This document shows positions 1 to 8,902 of a stretch of 64,000 bases of DNA, in pieces (the stretch's first letter is position 1; each line of letters begins with the position of its first letter). This DNA comes from GCA-003244245 sp050699595. GTDB taxonomy: Bacteria; Actinomycetota; Actinomycetes; Mycobacteriales; Pseudonocardiaceae. The DNA lies in assembly GCA_050699595.1 (NCBI GenBank), contig JBOHFI010000004.1, positions 62,001 to 126,000 on the forward strand, read 5' to 3'. The notes beneath the pieces are model-generated. The model made no database searches. It had not been told where the DNA came from and saw nothing but the letters and a program-made list of their open reading frames with translations. The position numbers were made by a program, and so were the translations under genes.

Positions 1-139
1 CGGTGGGGACGTCAAGGTCGATTCCCCGCAGCACGGGGTGGGCGCCGTAGGCCTTGCGCACCGCGCGCAGCTCCACCGCCGCCGGCACGCCGACCAGGTC
101 GGGGTGTGGGGTGGACCCGGTGACGCAGGGGTGGATCAT
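1..139 (-). CDS. ABC transporter ATP-binding subunit, N-terminal part (iron-type importer)
   Basis: Only the first 46 residues lie in the window; the gene runs off the left edge. Starting at the ATG at 139, residues about 22-40 (VELRAVRKAYGAHPVLRGI) look like the first strand and A-loop region of an ABC ATPase; the Walker A motif would lie beyond the edge. It follows the permease stop by 11 bp on the same strand, so it should be the last gene of the operon and energise the same importer at the inner face of the membrane. The subfamily (FbpC-like) is inferred from the neighbours, not from this fragment. Confidence 0.75.
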   Translation of the reverse strand, partial: MIHPCVTGSTPHPDLVGVPAAVELRAVRKAYGAHPVLRGIDLDVPT

Positions 140-150
140 GCGCTGGCCTC

Positions 151-1695
151 CTATGCGCTGGACAGGGAGTCGATGCGGCGGGTCAGCAGGTAGGTCGGGG
201 GCGCGGACACCGCGACCATGAGCGCGGCGTACGGTGCGGCGGCGCCGTAGGCCAAGCCGGTGGTGTAGACCCAGAACTGGGTAGCCAGGGTCTGCAGGCC
301 GGTGGGGCGCAGCAACAGGGTGGCGGTCAGCTCGGTGGTGGTGGACAGGAACACCAACGCCGCCGCCGCCGCCAACCCGGGACCGAGCAGCGGCAGCGTG
401 ACCCGCACCAGCACGCTGATCGGGCGCCGGCCGAGGCTGCGTCCCACCTCGGTGAGCCCAGGCGGAATCTGCGTCAGCGTCGCGCGCAGGACGATCAACG
501 CCAGCGGCAGGAACAACACCGCGTAGGCCAGGACCAGCAGCGGGGCGCTCTGGTAGACGATCTGCGCGTAGCGCAGCGCGAAGAACACCAGCGCCAGCGC
601 CACCACCACCCCGGGCAGCGCCCGGGCCAGGTAGGTGCTGCGCTCGAGCAGGATGGTGAGCCGGCTGCGGTGACGCACCGCGAGCAGCGCCACCGGCAGC
701 GCCAGCAGCGTGGCCGTTGCCGCGGCCGTCGCCCCCAAGGTGAGGGTGTAGCCGGCGGCGGCCCAGATCGACGCTGGGGGCAGAGTGGTCGACCCGCCCG
801 CGATCAGCCAGTAACCCAGCGAGGCGATCGGTACCCCCAATGCGAGCGCGGCCAGCCCGGTGAACCCGGCCAGCACCAGCGGGGCGAGCCGGCCCAGCCG
901 CACCGGTGTCGCGGGGCGGGGGGCGCCGCCGCCGACCCTGGCCTGCCGGGCGGCGCCGGTCAGCCGGGTCTCTCCGCCCAGCAACGCCACGCACAGCACC
1001 ACCAGCACTACCGAGAGCAGCGCCGCGGCGGCCGGGTCGAACCCGAGCTTGTACTCGGTGAAGATCTCCGTGGCGAACGTCTGGTAGCGCACGATCGCGA
1101 ACGTTCCGTATTCCCCGAGCAGGTGCAACCCCACGATGAGCGCCCCGCCGAGCAGCGCGGGGCGGATCTGCGGCACTGTGACCCGCCGGAACACCGCACC
1201 CGGTCCCAGCCCCAGGGATCGTGCGGCGTCGTCCTGGGCCGGGTCGCGCCCCCGCAACATCGCCGCCACCGGCAGGTACACCAGCGGGTACAGCGACAAC
1301 GTGGAGATGAACACCGCGCCCCCGAAACCCCGCACCGTCTGGGTGAGGGACACCCACGAATAGCCGCTGACGAACTCCGGGATCGCCACCGGCAGCACCA
1401 CCAGCACCCGCCACATCCGGACACCGGGCAGCACGGCGCGTTCGGTGCACCACGCCGCCGCCACCCCGATGACGACGCTGAGTGCGGTGACGGCCGCCGT
1501 CAGCGCGGCGGTGTTGCCCAGCAGCTGGGCCACTGTGGGGCGCAGCAGCAGCGCCCGGGCCTGCGCCCAGCCCACCCCGCCGGCCTCGGCGAGCACGAAC
1601 ACGACCGGCAACGCCACCACCGCCGCGGTCACCAGACCGGCCGCGGCAAGCGGGAGCGGGACCCGGCCGGGCAGCCTGAGCCTGAGCAGGGTCAC
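151..1695 (-). CDS. ABC iron(III)-type importer permease, two fused permease domains
   Basis: The 514-residue membrane protein is built of two tandem binding-protein-dependent permease domains, roughly residues 10-250 and 265-510, each with about six hydrophobic segments. This is the FbpB/SfuB layout for Fe3+ import, where one chain replaces a permease dimer. EAA-type loops are visible in both halves (ARSLGLGPGAVFRRVTVP and GRSLGRRPISVLVRVTLP). The GTG start overlaps the stop of the upstream binding-protein gene as GTGA, so translation is probably coupled. The substrate (ferric iron or a chelate) is inferred from the partner binding protein and the promoter. Confidence 0.88.
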   Translation of the reverse strand: MTLLRLRLPGRVPLPLAAAGLVTAAVVALPVVFVLAEAGGVGWAQARALLLRPTVAQLLGNTAALTAAVTALSVVIGVAAAWCTERAVLPGVRMWRVLVVLPVAIPEFVSGYSWVSLTQTVRGFGGAVFISTLSLYPLVYLPVAAMLRGRDPAQDDAARSLGLGPGAVFRRVTVPQIRPALLGGALIVGLHLLGEYGTFAIVRYQTFATEIFTEYKLGFDPAAAALLSVVLVVLCVALLGGETRLTGAARQARVGGGAPRPATPVRLGRLAPLVLAGFTGLAALALGVPIASLGYWLIAGGSTTLPPASIWAAAGYTLTLGATAAATATLLALPVALLAVRHRSRLTILLERSTYLARALPGVVVALALVFFALRYAQIVYQSAPLLVLAYAVLFLPLALIVLRATLTQIPPGLTEVGRSLGRRPISVLVRVTLPLLGPGLAAAAALVFLSTTTELTATLLLRPTGLQTLATQFWVYTTGLAYGAAAPYAALMVAVSAPPTYLLTRRIDSLSSA

Positions 1696-2780
1696 AGCAG
1701 CCCGGCTTGTTGCAGCATCGTCAGGCTGGAACGGCCGTCGCCGAGATCGTCGACGGTCAGCGCGGGTGGGTGTAGCTGGTCCAGGGGGCGTAGCGGCTGG
1801 CTGGTGCTGACCCCGGACCCGAGGGGGTACTCGTAACTGTCGGAGGTGCCGATGATCGTCTGGGCTGGCGCGCTGACCAGGTAGGCCAGGAACTTCTGCG
1901 CCGCCGCGGTGTGCTTGCTCGAGGCCAGCACGCTCGCACCGGAGACATCGACCAGACTGCCGGGGTCGTTCGGGCCGAAGTAGTGCAACGCCGAGGTGGT
2001 CTTGGCCGGGCCCAGCTCACGCGTCAACCGGTACCAGTAGTAGTGGTCGATCAGCCCGGTGGCGATCTCCCCGCTGTTGACCGCCGCGACCAGCGCCTCG
2101 TTGTCCGGATACACCTTGCCGTTGGTCTTCAGGCCGGCCAGCCACCGCGACGCGACATCAGCGCCCTTCAGTTTCGCCACGGCGGTGAGGACCGGTTGGA
2201 AGTCCGTCTCGGTCGGAGCGAACCCGAACTTGCCCTTCCACGCAGGGCCGGCCATGTCCAGCACACTGGCCGGCAGCTTTGCCTCGCTGGTCGCGGTGGT
2301 GTTGAACACCAGTGCCGCGCTGCGCGCCGACACTCCCACCCATCGGCCCTGCGGCGAGTTATACGCCGCCGGAACCGCGGCCAACGTGGCCGCGTCGACC
2401 GGGGCCAGCAGATTCTTCTCGCGCAGTGCCTCCAGCGCGGGTGAGTTCTCGGCGTAGAACACATCCGCCGGGGACGCGGTGCCCTCCTGCAGGATCTGGT
2501 TCGCCAGCTCCGCCTCATCACCCGAGCGCAGCTCCACCTTGATCCCGGTCGCCGCGGTGAACCCCTCCGTCAGCATCGTCGCGGTCTGCTCATGCTGGCC
2601 GCTGTACACCGTGATCGTCTGCCCGGCGGTGTCCGGCGGTGGCGAGCCGGTCCCCGTACCTGCCGGCGTACCCGTCGGCCCCGCCGTCGACGCGCTGCCG
2701 CACCCGCCGACCCCCAGCAGTCCGGCCATCACCAGTACAACCCAGACCGGCACCGTCCGGACGCGGATCATCGACACCAT
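1692..2780 (-). CDS. Iron ABC transporter substrate-binding lipoprotein
   Basis: This is an extracellular binding protein tethered by lipid. The N-terminal hydrophobic segment ends in a lipobox (LGVGGC), followed by a Thr/Pro/Gly-rich linker and the FbpA/FutA-like fold beginning ITVYSGQHEQT. The late segment IDHYYWYRL carries the adjacent tyrosines that bind Fe3+ in this family. I chose the ATG at 2780 because a GAGGAG ribosome site sits 7 bases before it; a GTG at 2795 would lie across that site. It is the first gene of a three-gene operon and has an iron-box-like sequence in its promoter. Confidence 0.9.
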   Translation of the reverse strand: MVSMIRVRTVPVWVVLVMAGLLGVGGCGSASTAGPTGTPAGTGTGSPPPDTAGQTITVYSGQHEQTATMLTEGFTAATGIKVELRSGDEAELANQILQEGTASPADVFYAENSPALEALREKNLLAPVDAATLAAVPAAYNSPQGRWVGVSARSAALVFNTTATSEAKLPASVLDMAGPAWKGKFGFAPTETDFQPVLTAVAKLKGADVASRWLAGLKTNGKVYPDNEALVAAVNSGEIATGLIDHYYWYRLTRELGPAKTTSALHYFGPNDPGSLVDVSGASVLASSKHTAAAQKFLAYLVSAPAQTIIGTSDSYEYPLGSGVSTSQPLRPLDQLHPPALTVDDLGDGRSSLTMLQQAGLL

Positions 2781-2827
2781 CGGCGAACTCCTCACAGCCG
2801 GCGGGCGACCCTGATGTCACCCACAAG

Positions 2828-2856
2828 AGTATATTTCGGTAGGAAGCCTCACCTAA
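2828..2856 (-). promoter_or_regulatory. Promoter with DtxR/IdeR-like iron box before the importer operon
   Basis: On the minus strand a -35-like TTAGGT (2856-2851) is followed after 17 bases by TATACT (2833-2828). The same -35 begins TTAGGTGAGGCT, which matches the left 12 bases of the IdeR/DtxR consensus (TTAGGTTAGGCT) at 11 positions; the right half is degenerate. A repressor bound there would cover the spacer, giving iron-dependent repression. This fits an iron importer but is inferred from sequence alone. Confidence 0.6.
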
Positions 2857-3281
2857 TTTAGGACATCCTGTCAATATGCAGCCGAGACGGGAGTCAGTTG
2901 ATCTTCTCGCAAAAGTGATCTTGCAGGCCGCGTTATTGATCATCACGGGCCGAGTCTGATCGACGCCACGGCGCCTTTCGCTGGGCCGGGTAGGTGTCCA
3001 CCGCCAGCCGCTGCGCCAGCCGCGGTCAGCCCACCACCTGGTCATCGATCCTGCCTATGGGGATCCGGAGGTTTAGGTCTCATGGTTTGTGACACTCACA
3101 GATCGACTCTATTGTCGCCGAGTTCGACACCAGGGCCGTTTGGATCGAGCGGAGCAGCTCCCCTGTCGAACTCGGCGCACTGGCAGCACCCAAGTCGTGC
3201 CCGCCCTCTCCTTCGGTGATCTGCGGGACATGCTTTAGTGCGGTACTACGCTCAGCGCGACTGTCCACTACCGAGAGGATC
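2857..3281. other. Intergenic region with a 14-bp inverted repeat
   Basis: No gene could be supported here. CGCCGAGTTCGACA at 3116-3129 is repeated in perfect inverted orientation at 3164-3177 with a 34-base loop. It lies about 100 bases before the small HTH gene, so it could be an operator or a transcript hairpin. Confidence 0.5.
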
Positions 3282-3548
3282 GTGGTGTGCCTCATGACCA
3301 CTGTCCAGCACTGGATCGGAGCGCAGACCAAGGCGCTTCGCCAGGCCATGCGACTGAGCATCCGTGCCTTCGCCGCGCACCTCGGCGTCGACACCCGGAC
3401 CGTGAACAAAGGGGAAGCCCGAGGCGCCACCATCCCCTGCTCCCCGACAACCAAGCACTTCATGGACACCTGGCCGGCCTCACGCGCGGACTCTCTTGCT
3501 CCTCTGCCACGCAACGATGGCACCGAACTCCTTGCAACCGCTCACTGA
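3282..3548 (+). CDS. Truncated HTH (XRE-like) regulator fragment
   Basis: A GTG at 3282 or an ATG at 3294 opens a frame of about 85-90 residues. Its first half (GAQTKALRQAMRLSIRAF, then HLGVDTRTVNK) is the helix-turn-helix found at the N-terminus of many Pseudonocardiaceae regulators. The usual Trp of the VxKWE motif is Gly here (VNKGEARG). The remaining residues do not resemble the long C-terminal domain of those regulators, so this is probably a decayed remnant. An AGAGGA site precedes the start closely. Another HTH gene with an intact C-terminus begins about 90 bases downstream. Confidence 0.5.
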   Translation: MVCLMTTVQHWIGAQTKALRQAMRLSIRAFAAHLGVDTRTVNKGEARGATIPCSPTTKHFMDTWPASRADSLAPLPRNDGTELLATAH

Positions 3549-3639
3549 GGCAACCGCTCACTGAGCTGGCCAGCCTCCCGCTGACTCACGTGGCAGCGAC
3601 CGGGCCGGAACCGCCGGCCCACCTCCTGCGTCACCCTTC

Positions 3640-5295
3640 GTGGGTGAGTGGACCGCTGCGACGATTCGTCGGTTTCGTGAGGTGGGGTTGTGCCTGCCGC
3701 GGGATAAGTTCGCCAAGGAGTTGGGGTTCGCGAAGCGGACGGTCGGCAACGCCGAGCGCGGTGTCCACTCGCCGAGCCTGGGGCTGCGCCGCGCGCTGGA
3801 TGAGGCGTTGGAGAAGGCCACCGACGCCCAACGTGACCGTTTCCTCGCTCATGGCCTCCCTTCCGGACCGATTGTTGCGCCGCAGCGGGTTGATGGGCAC
3901 ACCATCAGCCATGTCGAGATTGTGCTCCACTCGGCGCACTTGTCAATACCACTTCATCAGAGCAGCGTACTACTGCCGGTTGTGGTCGATGGTCGCCAAG
4001 TCCTGCTGCCGTTGGACGCGGTTGCTGTTGCCGGTCGGGGCCTGGCATTGGCCATGAACTTAGCTCCGTTGATCGGTGACCCAGCCCGGCTCGAAGCCAA
4101 GCCGGTCAACGCGGAACGAGCCTACGAGCTGTATCTGCGGGGCCAAGGGTTGTTAGCCACCAACGACAAACAGCGGATCGAGGCTGCCACGACCTTGCTC
4201 GACAGCGCCCTTGACATCGATCCACGCTTTGCCCGAGCCCAAGCAGCTCGTGGCTATGCCCACTGGCGACGGTACTTCTCCGGGTGGGAGTCGGATCTAT
4301 CAACGCTGGAGCGAGCACTCGGCGACGTCGATGCAGCGTTGCGGCTCGACCCTGACTCCATTGGTGCCCGCGCCACGCTCATTCGCATCTGCTGGGACAT
4401 GGGTTGGCACGAAAGGGCGCTGGAGATCGGCCGAGCGATCTACGAGAAGAACCCCGACAGTCTGGACGCCACGCTCGCGTTCGCTCGGGCCCTCAACAAT
4501 GGTGGCATGGCCGAGGCGGCGCTGCCGCTGACCCGGGCAGTTCTCCAGGCGGACCCGACCAACCCCACCGCCGCGAAGTTGCTCATCTGGAACCATCTGA
4601 TGGTCAGTGACTACTCCTCGGCTTTGGAGGCGGCTCGCCTTTACCTGCCCGCATATCCGCAAGATTCCAACACACGCTGGGCGGTCGCATTGGCCCATCT
4701 CGGTGATGAGGATATCGACGCCGCCATCCATACTGTCCGAGACGCCGTCGCCGCGGACCCTGATGACATCACGATCTGGAACCTGTTCGGCTACCTGCAC
4801 CGGCTTAATGGTGAGGAGGCCGCTGCACAACATGCCTGGTCGACCGGACTCGAGCACGCTGCGGCCCGTGCGGAGACGTCGGCGCACCGCAACCTTCGCG
4901 CGCAGTCGTGGTTGGCGAACATCGAGGCATGCATGGGTCACACCGAGCGAGCGCGCGCGACGGTCGTACGGCTAACTGAGGCTGAGCCGCACAACGGGTA
5001 CCTCAAATACCGGCTCGCCCACGTTCTGGCGGAGTTGGGCGATGCTGAGGCAGCCATCCGAATCCTGCGCGAGGCGGTGCAGGACGGTTTCCTCTCGGTT
5101 CAGCTGCTGCGGCATGACGAGCGACTAGGGATGTCCAGCCTTGTTAACCTGGCGGAGTATCGCCAGTTCGGACGGGCCTTGCAACAGAATGTTGACAGGG
5201 TGAAGAACAAATACGCTCCCGGTGTGGGATCCAACGACGCGCGGCCCGAACCGTCCTCTATGCCCGCAGCTGACTGTAACGAAGGAGACCGGTAG
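3640..5295 (+). CDS. HTH plus tetratricopeptide-repeat protein, probable regulator
   Basis: This is a 551-residue cytoplasmic protein. Residues about 3-60 form a degenerate XRE-like helix-turn-helix (EWTAATIRRFREVG, KRTVGNAERG). From about residue 150 to 520 there are repeated helical hairpins of TPR type, with markers such as ALDIDPRFARAQAARGYAHW, AIYEKNPDSLDATLAFARAL and ALAHLGDEDIDAAIHTVRDA. The GTG at 3640 is the most upstream good start; the DNA between here and the previous fragment is poorly conserved. It ends at the ribosome-binding site of the peptide deformylase gene, so the two may be co-transcribed. DNA binding and ligand are not known. Confidence 0.7.
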   Translation: MGEWTAATIRRFREVGLCLPRDKFAKELGFAKRTVGNAERGVHSPSLGLRRALDEALEKATDAQRDRFLAHGLPSGPIVAPQRVDGHTISHVEIVLHSAHLSIPLHQSSVLLPVVVDGRQVLLPLDAVAVAGRGLALAMNLAPLIGDPARLEAKPVNAERAYELYLRGQGLLATNDKQRIEAATTLLDSALDIDPRFARAQAARGYAHWRRYFSGWESDLSTLERALGDVDAALRLDPDSIGARATLIRICWDMGWHERALEIGRAIYEKNPDSLDATLAFARALNNGGMAEAALPLTRAVLQADPTNPTAAKLLIWNHLMVSDYSSALEAARLYLPAYPQDSNTRWAVALAHLGDEDIDAAIHTVRDAVAADPDDITIWNLFGYLHRLNGEEAAAQHAWSTGLEHAAARAETSAHRNLRAQSWLANIEACMGHTERARATVVRLTEAEPHNGYLKYRLAHVLAELGDAEAAIRILREAVQDGFLSVQLLRHDERLGMSSLVNLAEYRQFGRALQQNVDRVKNKYAPGVGSNDARPEPSSMPAADCNEGDR

Positions 5296-5967
5296 TTGAA
5301 CCTCGCCAAGAGCGACCGTGGCTGGATGTCCGGTGTTGCCGGCGACGATGTCGTCACTATCGGCGATCCCCGGCTCAAGGCCGAGACCCAAGCCGTTGAC
5401 CACGTCGATGATGCCGCTGAACTCATCGCGCGCATGGTGAGTCGGTTGCGCGAGTTGAACGGTGCCGGTCTGGCCGCTCCTCAGATCGGCGCCTCGGTCA
5501 AGGTGATCGTTATCGAGGTCAGGAAGACCGACGTGTTCCCCGACCGTCCGACGTCCCCGCTGCTGCAGATGATCAATCCGGTGATTGTGGAAAAGTCCGG
5601 GACGACCGAGATCGGGTGGGAGGGCTGCTTCAGCGTGCCCGGGCTCATGGGCCTTGTGTCACGAGCCGAGGCCGTCACCGTCGAGTACACCTCAGCGGAG
5701 GGTGCCGATGTCACGGAGCGGTACTCCGGGTATGTGGCCAGAGTGATCCAACACGAGATCGATCACCTCAACGGTGCCGAGTTTGTCGACCGGATGACGT
5801 CAATGGAGAGCCTGACAACAGTGACGAATTACGTGGATTTCATAAGTGATCACGCCGCTTGGCGCGCGCCAAGCGGCGGAGCCACTCGGGATTCACCGAC
5901 ATGCCATCGGACGGTCATGGCGGTGTTATGTGCGCAACCAGCTGGCGCGGTACACCCAGGGTCATGA
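5296..5967 (+). CDS. def: Peptide deformylase
   Basis: The enzyme removes the formyl group from the N-terminal Met of new proteins and uses a divalent metal. All three family motifs are present: GLAAPQIG near residue 60, GCFSVPG with metal-ligand Cys111, and HEIDH with His153, catalytic Glu154 and His157. The TTG start has GAAGGAG 8 bases upstream and follows the preceding TPR gene directly. About 40 residues after the HEIDH helix are unusual for the family and may be a non-homologous tail. Its stop overlaps the next start as ATGA. It may be an extra copy beside a housekeeping one; this cannot be told from the window. Confidence 0.88.
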   Translation: MNLAKSDRGWMSGVAGDDVVTIGDPRLKAETQAVDHVDDAAELIARMVSRLRELNGAGLAAPQIGASVKVIVIEVRKTDVFPDRPTSPLLQMINPVIVEKSGTTEIGWEGCFSVPGLMGLVSRAEAVTVEYTSAEGADVTERYSGYVARVIQHEIDHLNGAEFVDRMTSMESLTTVTNYVDFISDHAAWRAPSGGATRDSPTCHRTVMAVLCAQPAGAVHPGS

Positions 5968-6800
5968 GTGCGACACAGCTGCTGGTGACCACTTCCGCGC
6001 CCGCGGGTTCCCCTCGCTACACGCTGCTGGTGGCTCAGCAGCGGGCCGACATCCGCGCCGCCCAGCGGCTTCGGCACCGCGTGTTCGCCGATGAGATGGG
6101 CGCTGTGCTGCACACGCCCGAACCCGGCCTGGATATCGACGATTACGACGCGCACTGCGACCACCTGGTGGTGCGTGACGACGCGACCGGCGAGATCGTC
6201 GGCACCTACCGAATGCTGTCGCCCGACGGCGCGCGGCGTGCAGGCGGGCGGTACTGCGAGACCGAGTTCCTGATCCCCACGCTGGCGGGTCTGCGCGACA
6301 CCCTGGTGGAGACCGGCCGCTCCTGCGTGCACCCGCACCACCGCACCGGGGCGGTGGTGAATCTGGTCTGGGCGGGGATCGCGCGCTACATGGTGCTCAC
6401 CGGCTACCGGTGGCTGGTGGGCTGCGTGTCGGTGCCGCTGCGCAGCCCCGACGCTCCGGACGGCGCACTCGCGATGGGGGTCTGGGACACCGTGCGGACT
6501 CGGCACCTCGCGCCCGAGCGTTATCGAGTGACGCCGCGCCGGCCGTGGGACGTCGCGACGACGTGCCGGTCAGGGGACGCCGACCTGGCGCTGGCGTCCC
6601 AGCGCCCCAGCCTGCCCCCGCTGCTGCGCGGCTACCTGCGGTTGGGCGCCTGGGTGTGCGGGCCGCCTGCGTACGACCCGGACTTCGGGGTGGCCGACTT
6701 CCTGGTGTTGTTGGGCTTGGACCAGGTGGATCCCCGTTACCTGCACCACTTCCTGGGGCCTGACTTTCCGGGACCCGATTTTCCGGGATACCGCGTGTGA
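5964..6800 (+). CDS. GNAT-family acyltransferase, OlsB-like (ornithine-acyl-ACP N-acyltransferase type)
   Basis: The 278-residue protein resembles enzymes that transfer a 3-hydroxyacyl group from acyl carrier protein to ornithine or a related amine. Family marks are LRHRVFADEMG near residue 35, the GTYRML strand, ETEF, and LVETGRSCVHPHHR followed by LWAGIARY-like sequence. The ATG overlaps the deformylase stop as ATGA, so I start it there. The next gene is a PlsC-type acyltransferase, the usual partner (OlsA) in making ornithine lipids. Substrate is inferred from this pairing. Confidence 0.78.
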   Translation: MSATQLLVTTSAPAGSPRYTLLVAQQRADIRAAQRLRHRVFADEMGAVLHTPEPGLDIDDYDAHCDHLVVRDDATGEIVGTYRMLSPDGARRAGGRYCETEFLIPTLAGLRDTLVETGRSCVHPHHRTGAVVNLVWAGIARYMVLTGYRWLVGCVSVPLRSPDAPDGALAMGVWDTVRTRHLAPERYRVTPRRPWDVATTCRSGDADLALASQRPSLPPLLRGYLRLGAWVCGPPAYDPDFGVADFLVLLGLDQVDPRYLHHFLGPDFPGPDFPGYRV

Positions 6801-7690
6801 ACCGCCCGCATCCGTGGATGCCGGTGTCGCCTTGCGGCGAGGGTTGTCTCCCACCGGCCGGTGCGGTTCCCGCCGTGGGCCGGGCGCGTCGGCTGCTGCG
6901 GCTACTGGCCGTTGTGGCGATGCTAGCGGCCGGAGCGGCGCTGGCGGCCGCGCTCCCGCTGCTTGGCCCGTCGCGCCGGGAGCGGACGCTGCGAGCCTGG
7001 TATCGGGCGCTGCTCCGGGCGTTGCGGATTGAGCTGGAGGTCACCGGTGGTGACCGGTTCGCCGCCCCGGGCGTCGGCGTCTTGGTGGTCAGCAACCACG
7101 TGTCCTGGCTGGACCTGGTCGCGCTGGGCGCGGTCCAGCCGCTGTGCATGGTGGCGAAGAGTGAGGTGCGAGGGTGGCCGGTGGTCGGGCCGCTGGCGCG
7201 CCGGGTGGGTACGGTTTTCATGGACCGCGAACGGCTCTCGACACTGCCCCGGACGGTCGAGGCGATATCCGGCGCGCTGGCAGGCGGCCTGGCCATCGGA
7301 GCGTTTCCCGAGGGCACCACCTGGTGTGGGCTCGTCGGCGGACGGTTCCGGCCAGCGGTTTTTCAGGCCGCCGTCGCCACCGTGACGCCGGTGCGGCCGG
7401 TGGCGTTGTGCTACCGGCTGGCCGGTGCCGGCGCCACCACGGTGGCCTCCTTCGTCGGCTCCACCACCCTGTGGGAGGCGGTGCTGCGCGTCGCCGGAGT
7501 GCGGGGCCTGGTGGTGGACGTGCGGTTGCTGCCGCTGCTGCTCCCGGTGGGTGCTGACCGTCGTGTGCTGGCCACTCGCGCCGAGGCCGCCGTCACAACG
7601 GTGACCCTGCCGCTGGTCGCGCAGCCGCAGCCGGTCGAGGCCACGCGCGTGGTGTGCGGCCGGCACCGCCGTCACCGGGGGCGCCGTTAG
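6797..7690 (+). CDS. PlsC-family 1-acylglycerol-3-phosphate O-acyltransferase (OlsA-like)
   Basis: This is a membrane-associated acyltransferase of about 297 residues. A hydrophobic stretch near residues 35-55 is followed by the catalytic NHxxxxD motif (NHVSWLDL, His101 to Asp106) and by the glycerol-phosphate-binding motif FPEGTT. It would acylate either lysophosphatidic acid or, with the upstream OlsB-like protein, lyso-ornithine lipid. The GTG start overlaps the previous stop as GTGA, which supports a shared pathway. Which acceptor is used cannot be read from sequence. Confidence 0.82.
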   Translation: MNRPHPWMPVSPCGEGCLPPAGAVPAVGRARRLLRLLAVVAMLAAGAALAAALPLLGPSRRERTLRAWYRALLRALRIELEVTGGDRFAAPGVGVLVVSNHVSWLDLVALGAVQPLCMVAKSEVRGWPVVGPLARRVGTVFMDRERLSTLPRTVEAISGALAGGLAIGAFPEGTTWCGLVGGRFRPAVFQAAVATVTPVRPVALCYRLAGAGATTVASFVGSTTLWEAVLRVAGVRGLVVDVRLLPLLLPVGADRRVLATRAEAAVTTVTLPLVAQPQPVEATRVVCGRHRRHRGRR

Positions 7691-7702
7691 GCTGGTGTCT
7701 CG

Positions 7703-8902
7703 ATGACGTACCTCGACCACGCGGCGACGACGCCGATGCTGCCGGAGGCGGTGGCGGCGATGAGTCCGGCATTGTCCACGTTGGGCAATGCCTCGTCGCT
7801 GCACGGCTCGGGCCGCCGGGCTCGGCGCACCGTCGAGGAGTGTCGGGAGAGCATCGCCGATGCGCTGGGCGCGCGCCCGTCGGAGGTGGTGTTCACCGGG
7901 GGCGGCACGGAGGGCGACAACCTCGCGGTCAAGGGCCTGTTCTGGCAGCGGCGGGCCGCTGACCCGCGCCGCACCCGGGTACTCGCCTCCGCCGTCGAGC
8001 ACCACGCGGTGCTCGACGCGGTGTCCTGGCTGGCCGATCACGAGGGCGCCGAGGTGGAGTGGCTCGAGGTGGACGGCGACGGCCGGGTGCACCCCGAGAC
8101 CCTGCGCGTCGCGCTGGCCCGCGACCCGGGCTCGGTGGCCCTGGTGAGCGTGATGTGGGCGAACAACGAGGTGGGCACCGTGGCGCCGGTGCGCGAGCTG
8201 GCCGAGGTCGCCGCCGGTTACGGGGTGCCGCTGCATACCGACGCGGTCCAGGCGGTAGGCCAGCTCCCGGTGCATTTCGGCCGGTCCGGCGCTGCGGCGC
8301 TCACCCTGACCGGGCACAAGCTGGGCGGCCCTTACGGCGCTGGGGTGCTGCTGCTGGGCCGGGAGGTCGCGGCCACCCCGCTGCTGCACGGCGGCGGCCA
8401 GGAGCGTGATGTGCGTTCCGGCACGCTGGACGTCCCGGCGATCGTCGGGCTGGCCGCCGCGATCCGATATGCCGTGGCGTCGCAGCCGCGGAGCATGATC
8501 GGGCTCGGGCGGCTGCGAGACGAGCTGGTGGACGGGATCCTGGCCAAGGTGCCCGATGCGGTGCTCAACGGGGATCCGGGCGCGGGCGTGATCGACGGCG
8601 GTCCCTCGCGGTTGCCGGGCAACGCCCATGTGACCTTCCCGGGCTGCGAGGGTGACTCGCTGCTGATGCTGCTCGATGCCCGGGGTATCGAGTGCTCCAC
8701 CGGCGCGGCGTGCACCGCCGGGGTGGCGCAGCCCTCGCACGTGCTGCTGGCGATGGGCGCCGCGCCGGCCGCGGCGCGCGGCTCGCTGCGCTTCTCCCTC
8801 GGGCACACCTCGACGGCCGAGGATGTGGTTGAGGTGCTCGATGTCATCGAGCCGGTGGTCGCCCGGGCCCGCGGTGCGGGAACCCGGCGGGCGGCGTCGT
8901 GA
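7703..8902 (+). CDS. Cysteine desulfurase (NifS/IscS family)
   Basis: This pyridoxal-phosphate enzyme takes sulfur from cysteine as an enzyme-bound persulfide. The 399-residue chain starts with YLDHAATTP, has the PLP-binding Lys206 in GHKLGG and the persulfide-forming Cys331 in GIECSTGAA. The next gene, mnmA, starts inside its stop codon (GTGA), so the likely recipient of the sulfur is tRNA 2-thiolation, though Fe-S cluster supply is possible too. The ATG at 7703 gives the family N-terminus. Confidence 0.93.
   Translation: MTYLDHAATTPMLPEAVAAMSPALSTLGNASSLHGSGRRARRTVEECRESIADALGARPSEVVFTGGGTEGDNLAVKGLFWQRRAADPRRTRVLASAVEHHAVLDAVSWLADHEGAEVEWLEVDGDGRVHPETLRVALARDPGSVALVSVMWANNEVGTVAPVRELAEVAAGYGVPLHTDAVQAVGQLPVHFGRSGAAALTLTGHKLGGPYGAGVLLLGREVAATPLLHGGGQERDVRSGTLDVPAIVGLAAAIRYAVASQPRSMIGLGRLRDELVDGILAKVPDAVLNGDPGAGVIDGGPSRLPGNAHVTFPGCEGDSLLMLLDARGIECSTGAACTAGVAQPSHVLLAMGAAPAAARGSLRFSLGHTSTAEDVVEVLDVIEPVVARARGAGTRRAAS

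Noticed and set aside
670..1836. Long plus-strand open frame opposite the permease gene
   Set aside because: Its translation is Gln/Arg/Gly/Pro-rich low-complexity sequence, typical of the antisense of a GC-rich gene, and the minus strand encodes a clear ABC permease.
2870..2875. TTGACA on the minus strand as the -35 of the importer promoter
   Set aside because: At 17 bases downstream there is no -10-like sequence, while TTAGGT with TATACT has good spacing.
6923..8806. 627-codon minus-strand open frame across the PlsC and cysteine desulfurase genes
   Set aside because: It spans two well-supported genes on the other strand and its composition (His/Arg/Gln/Gly) shows it is an antisense shadow.
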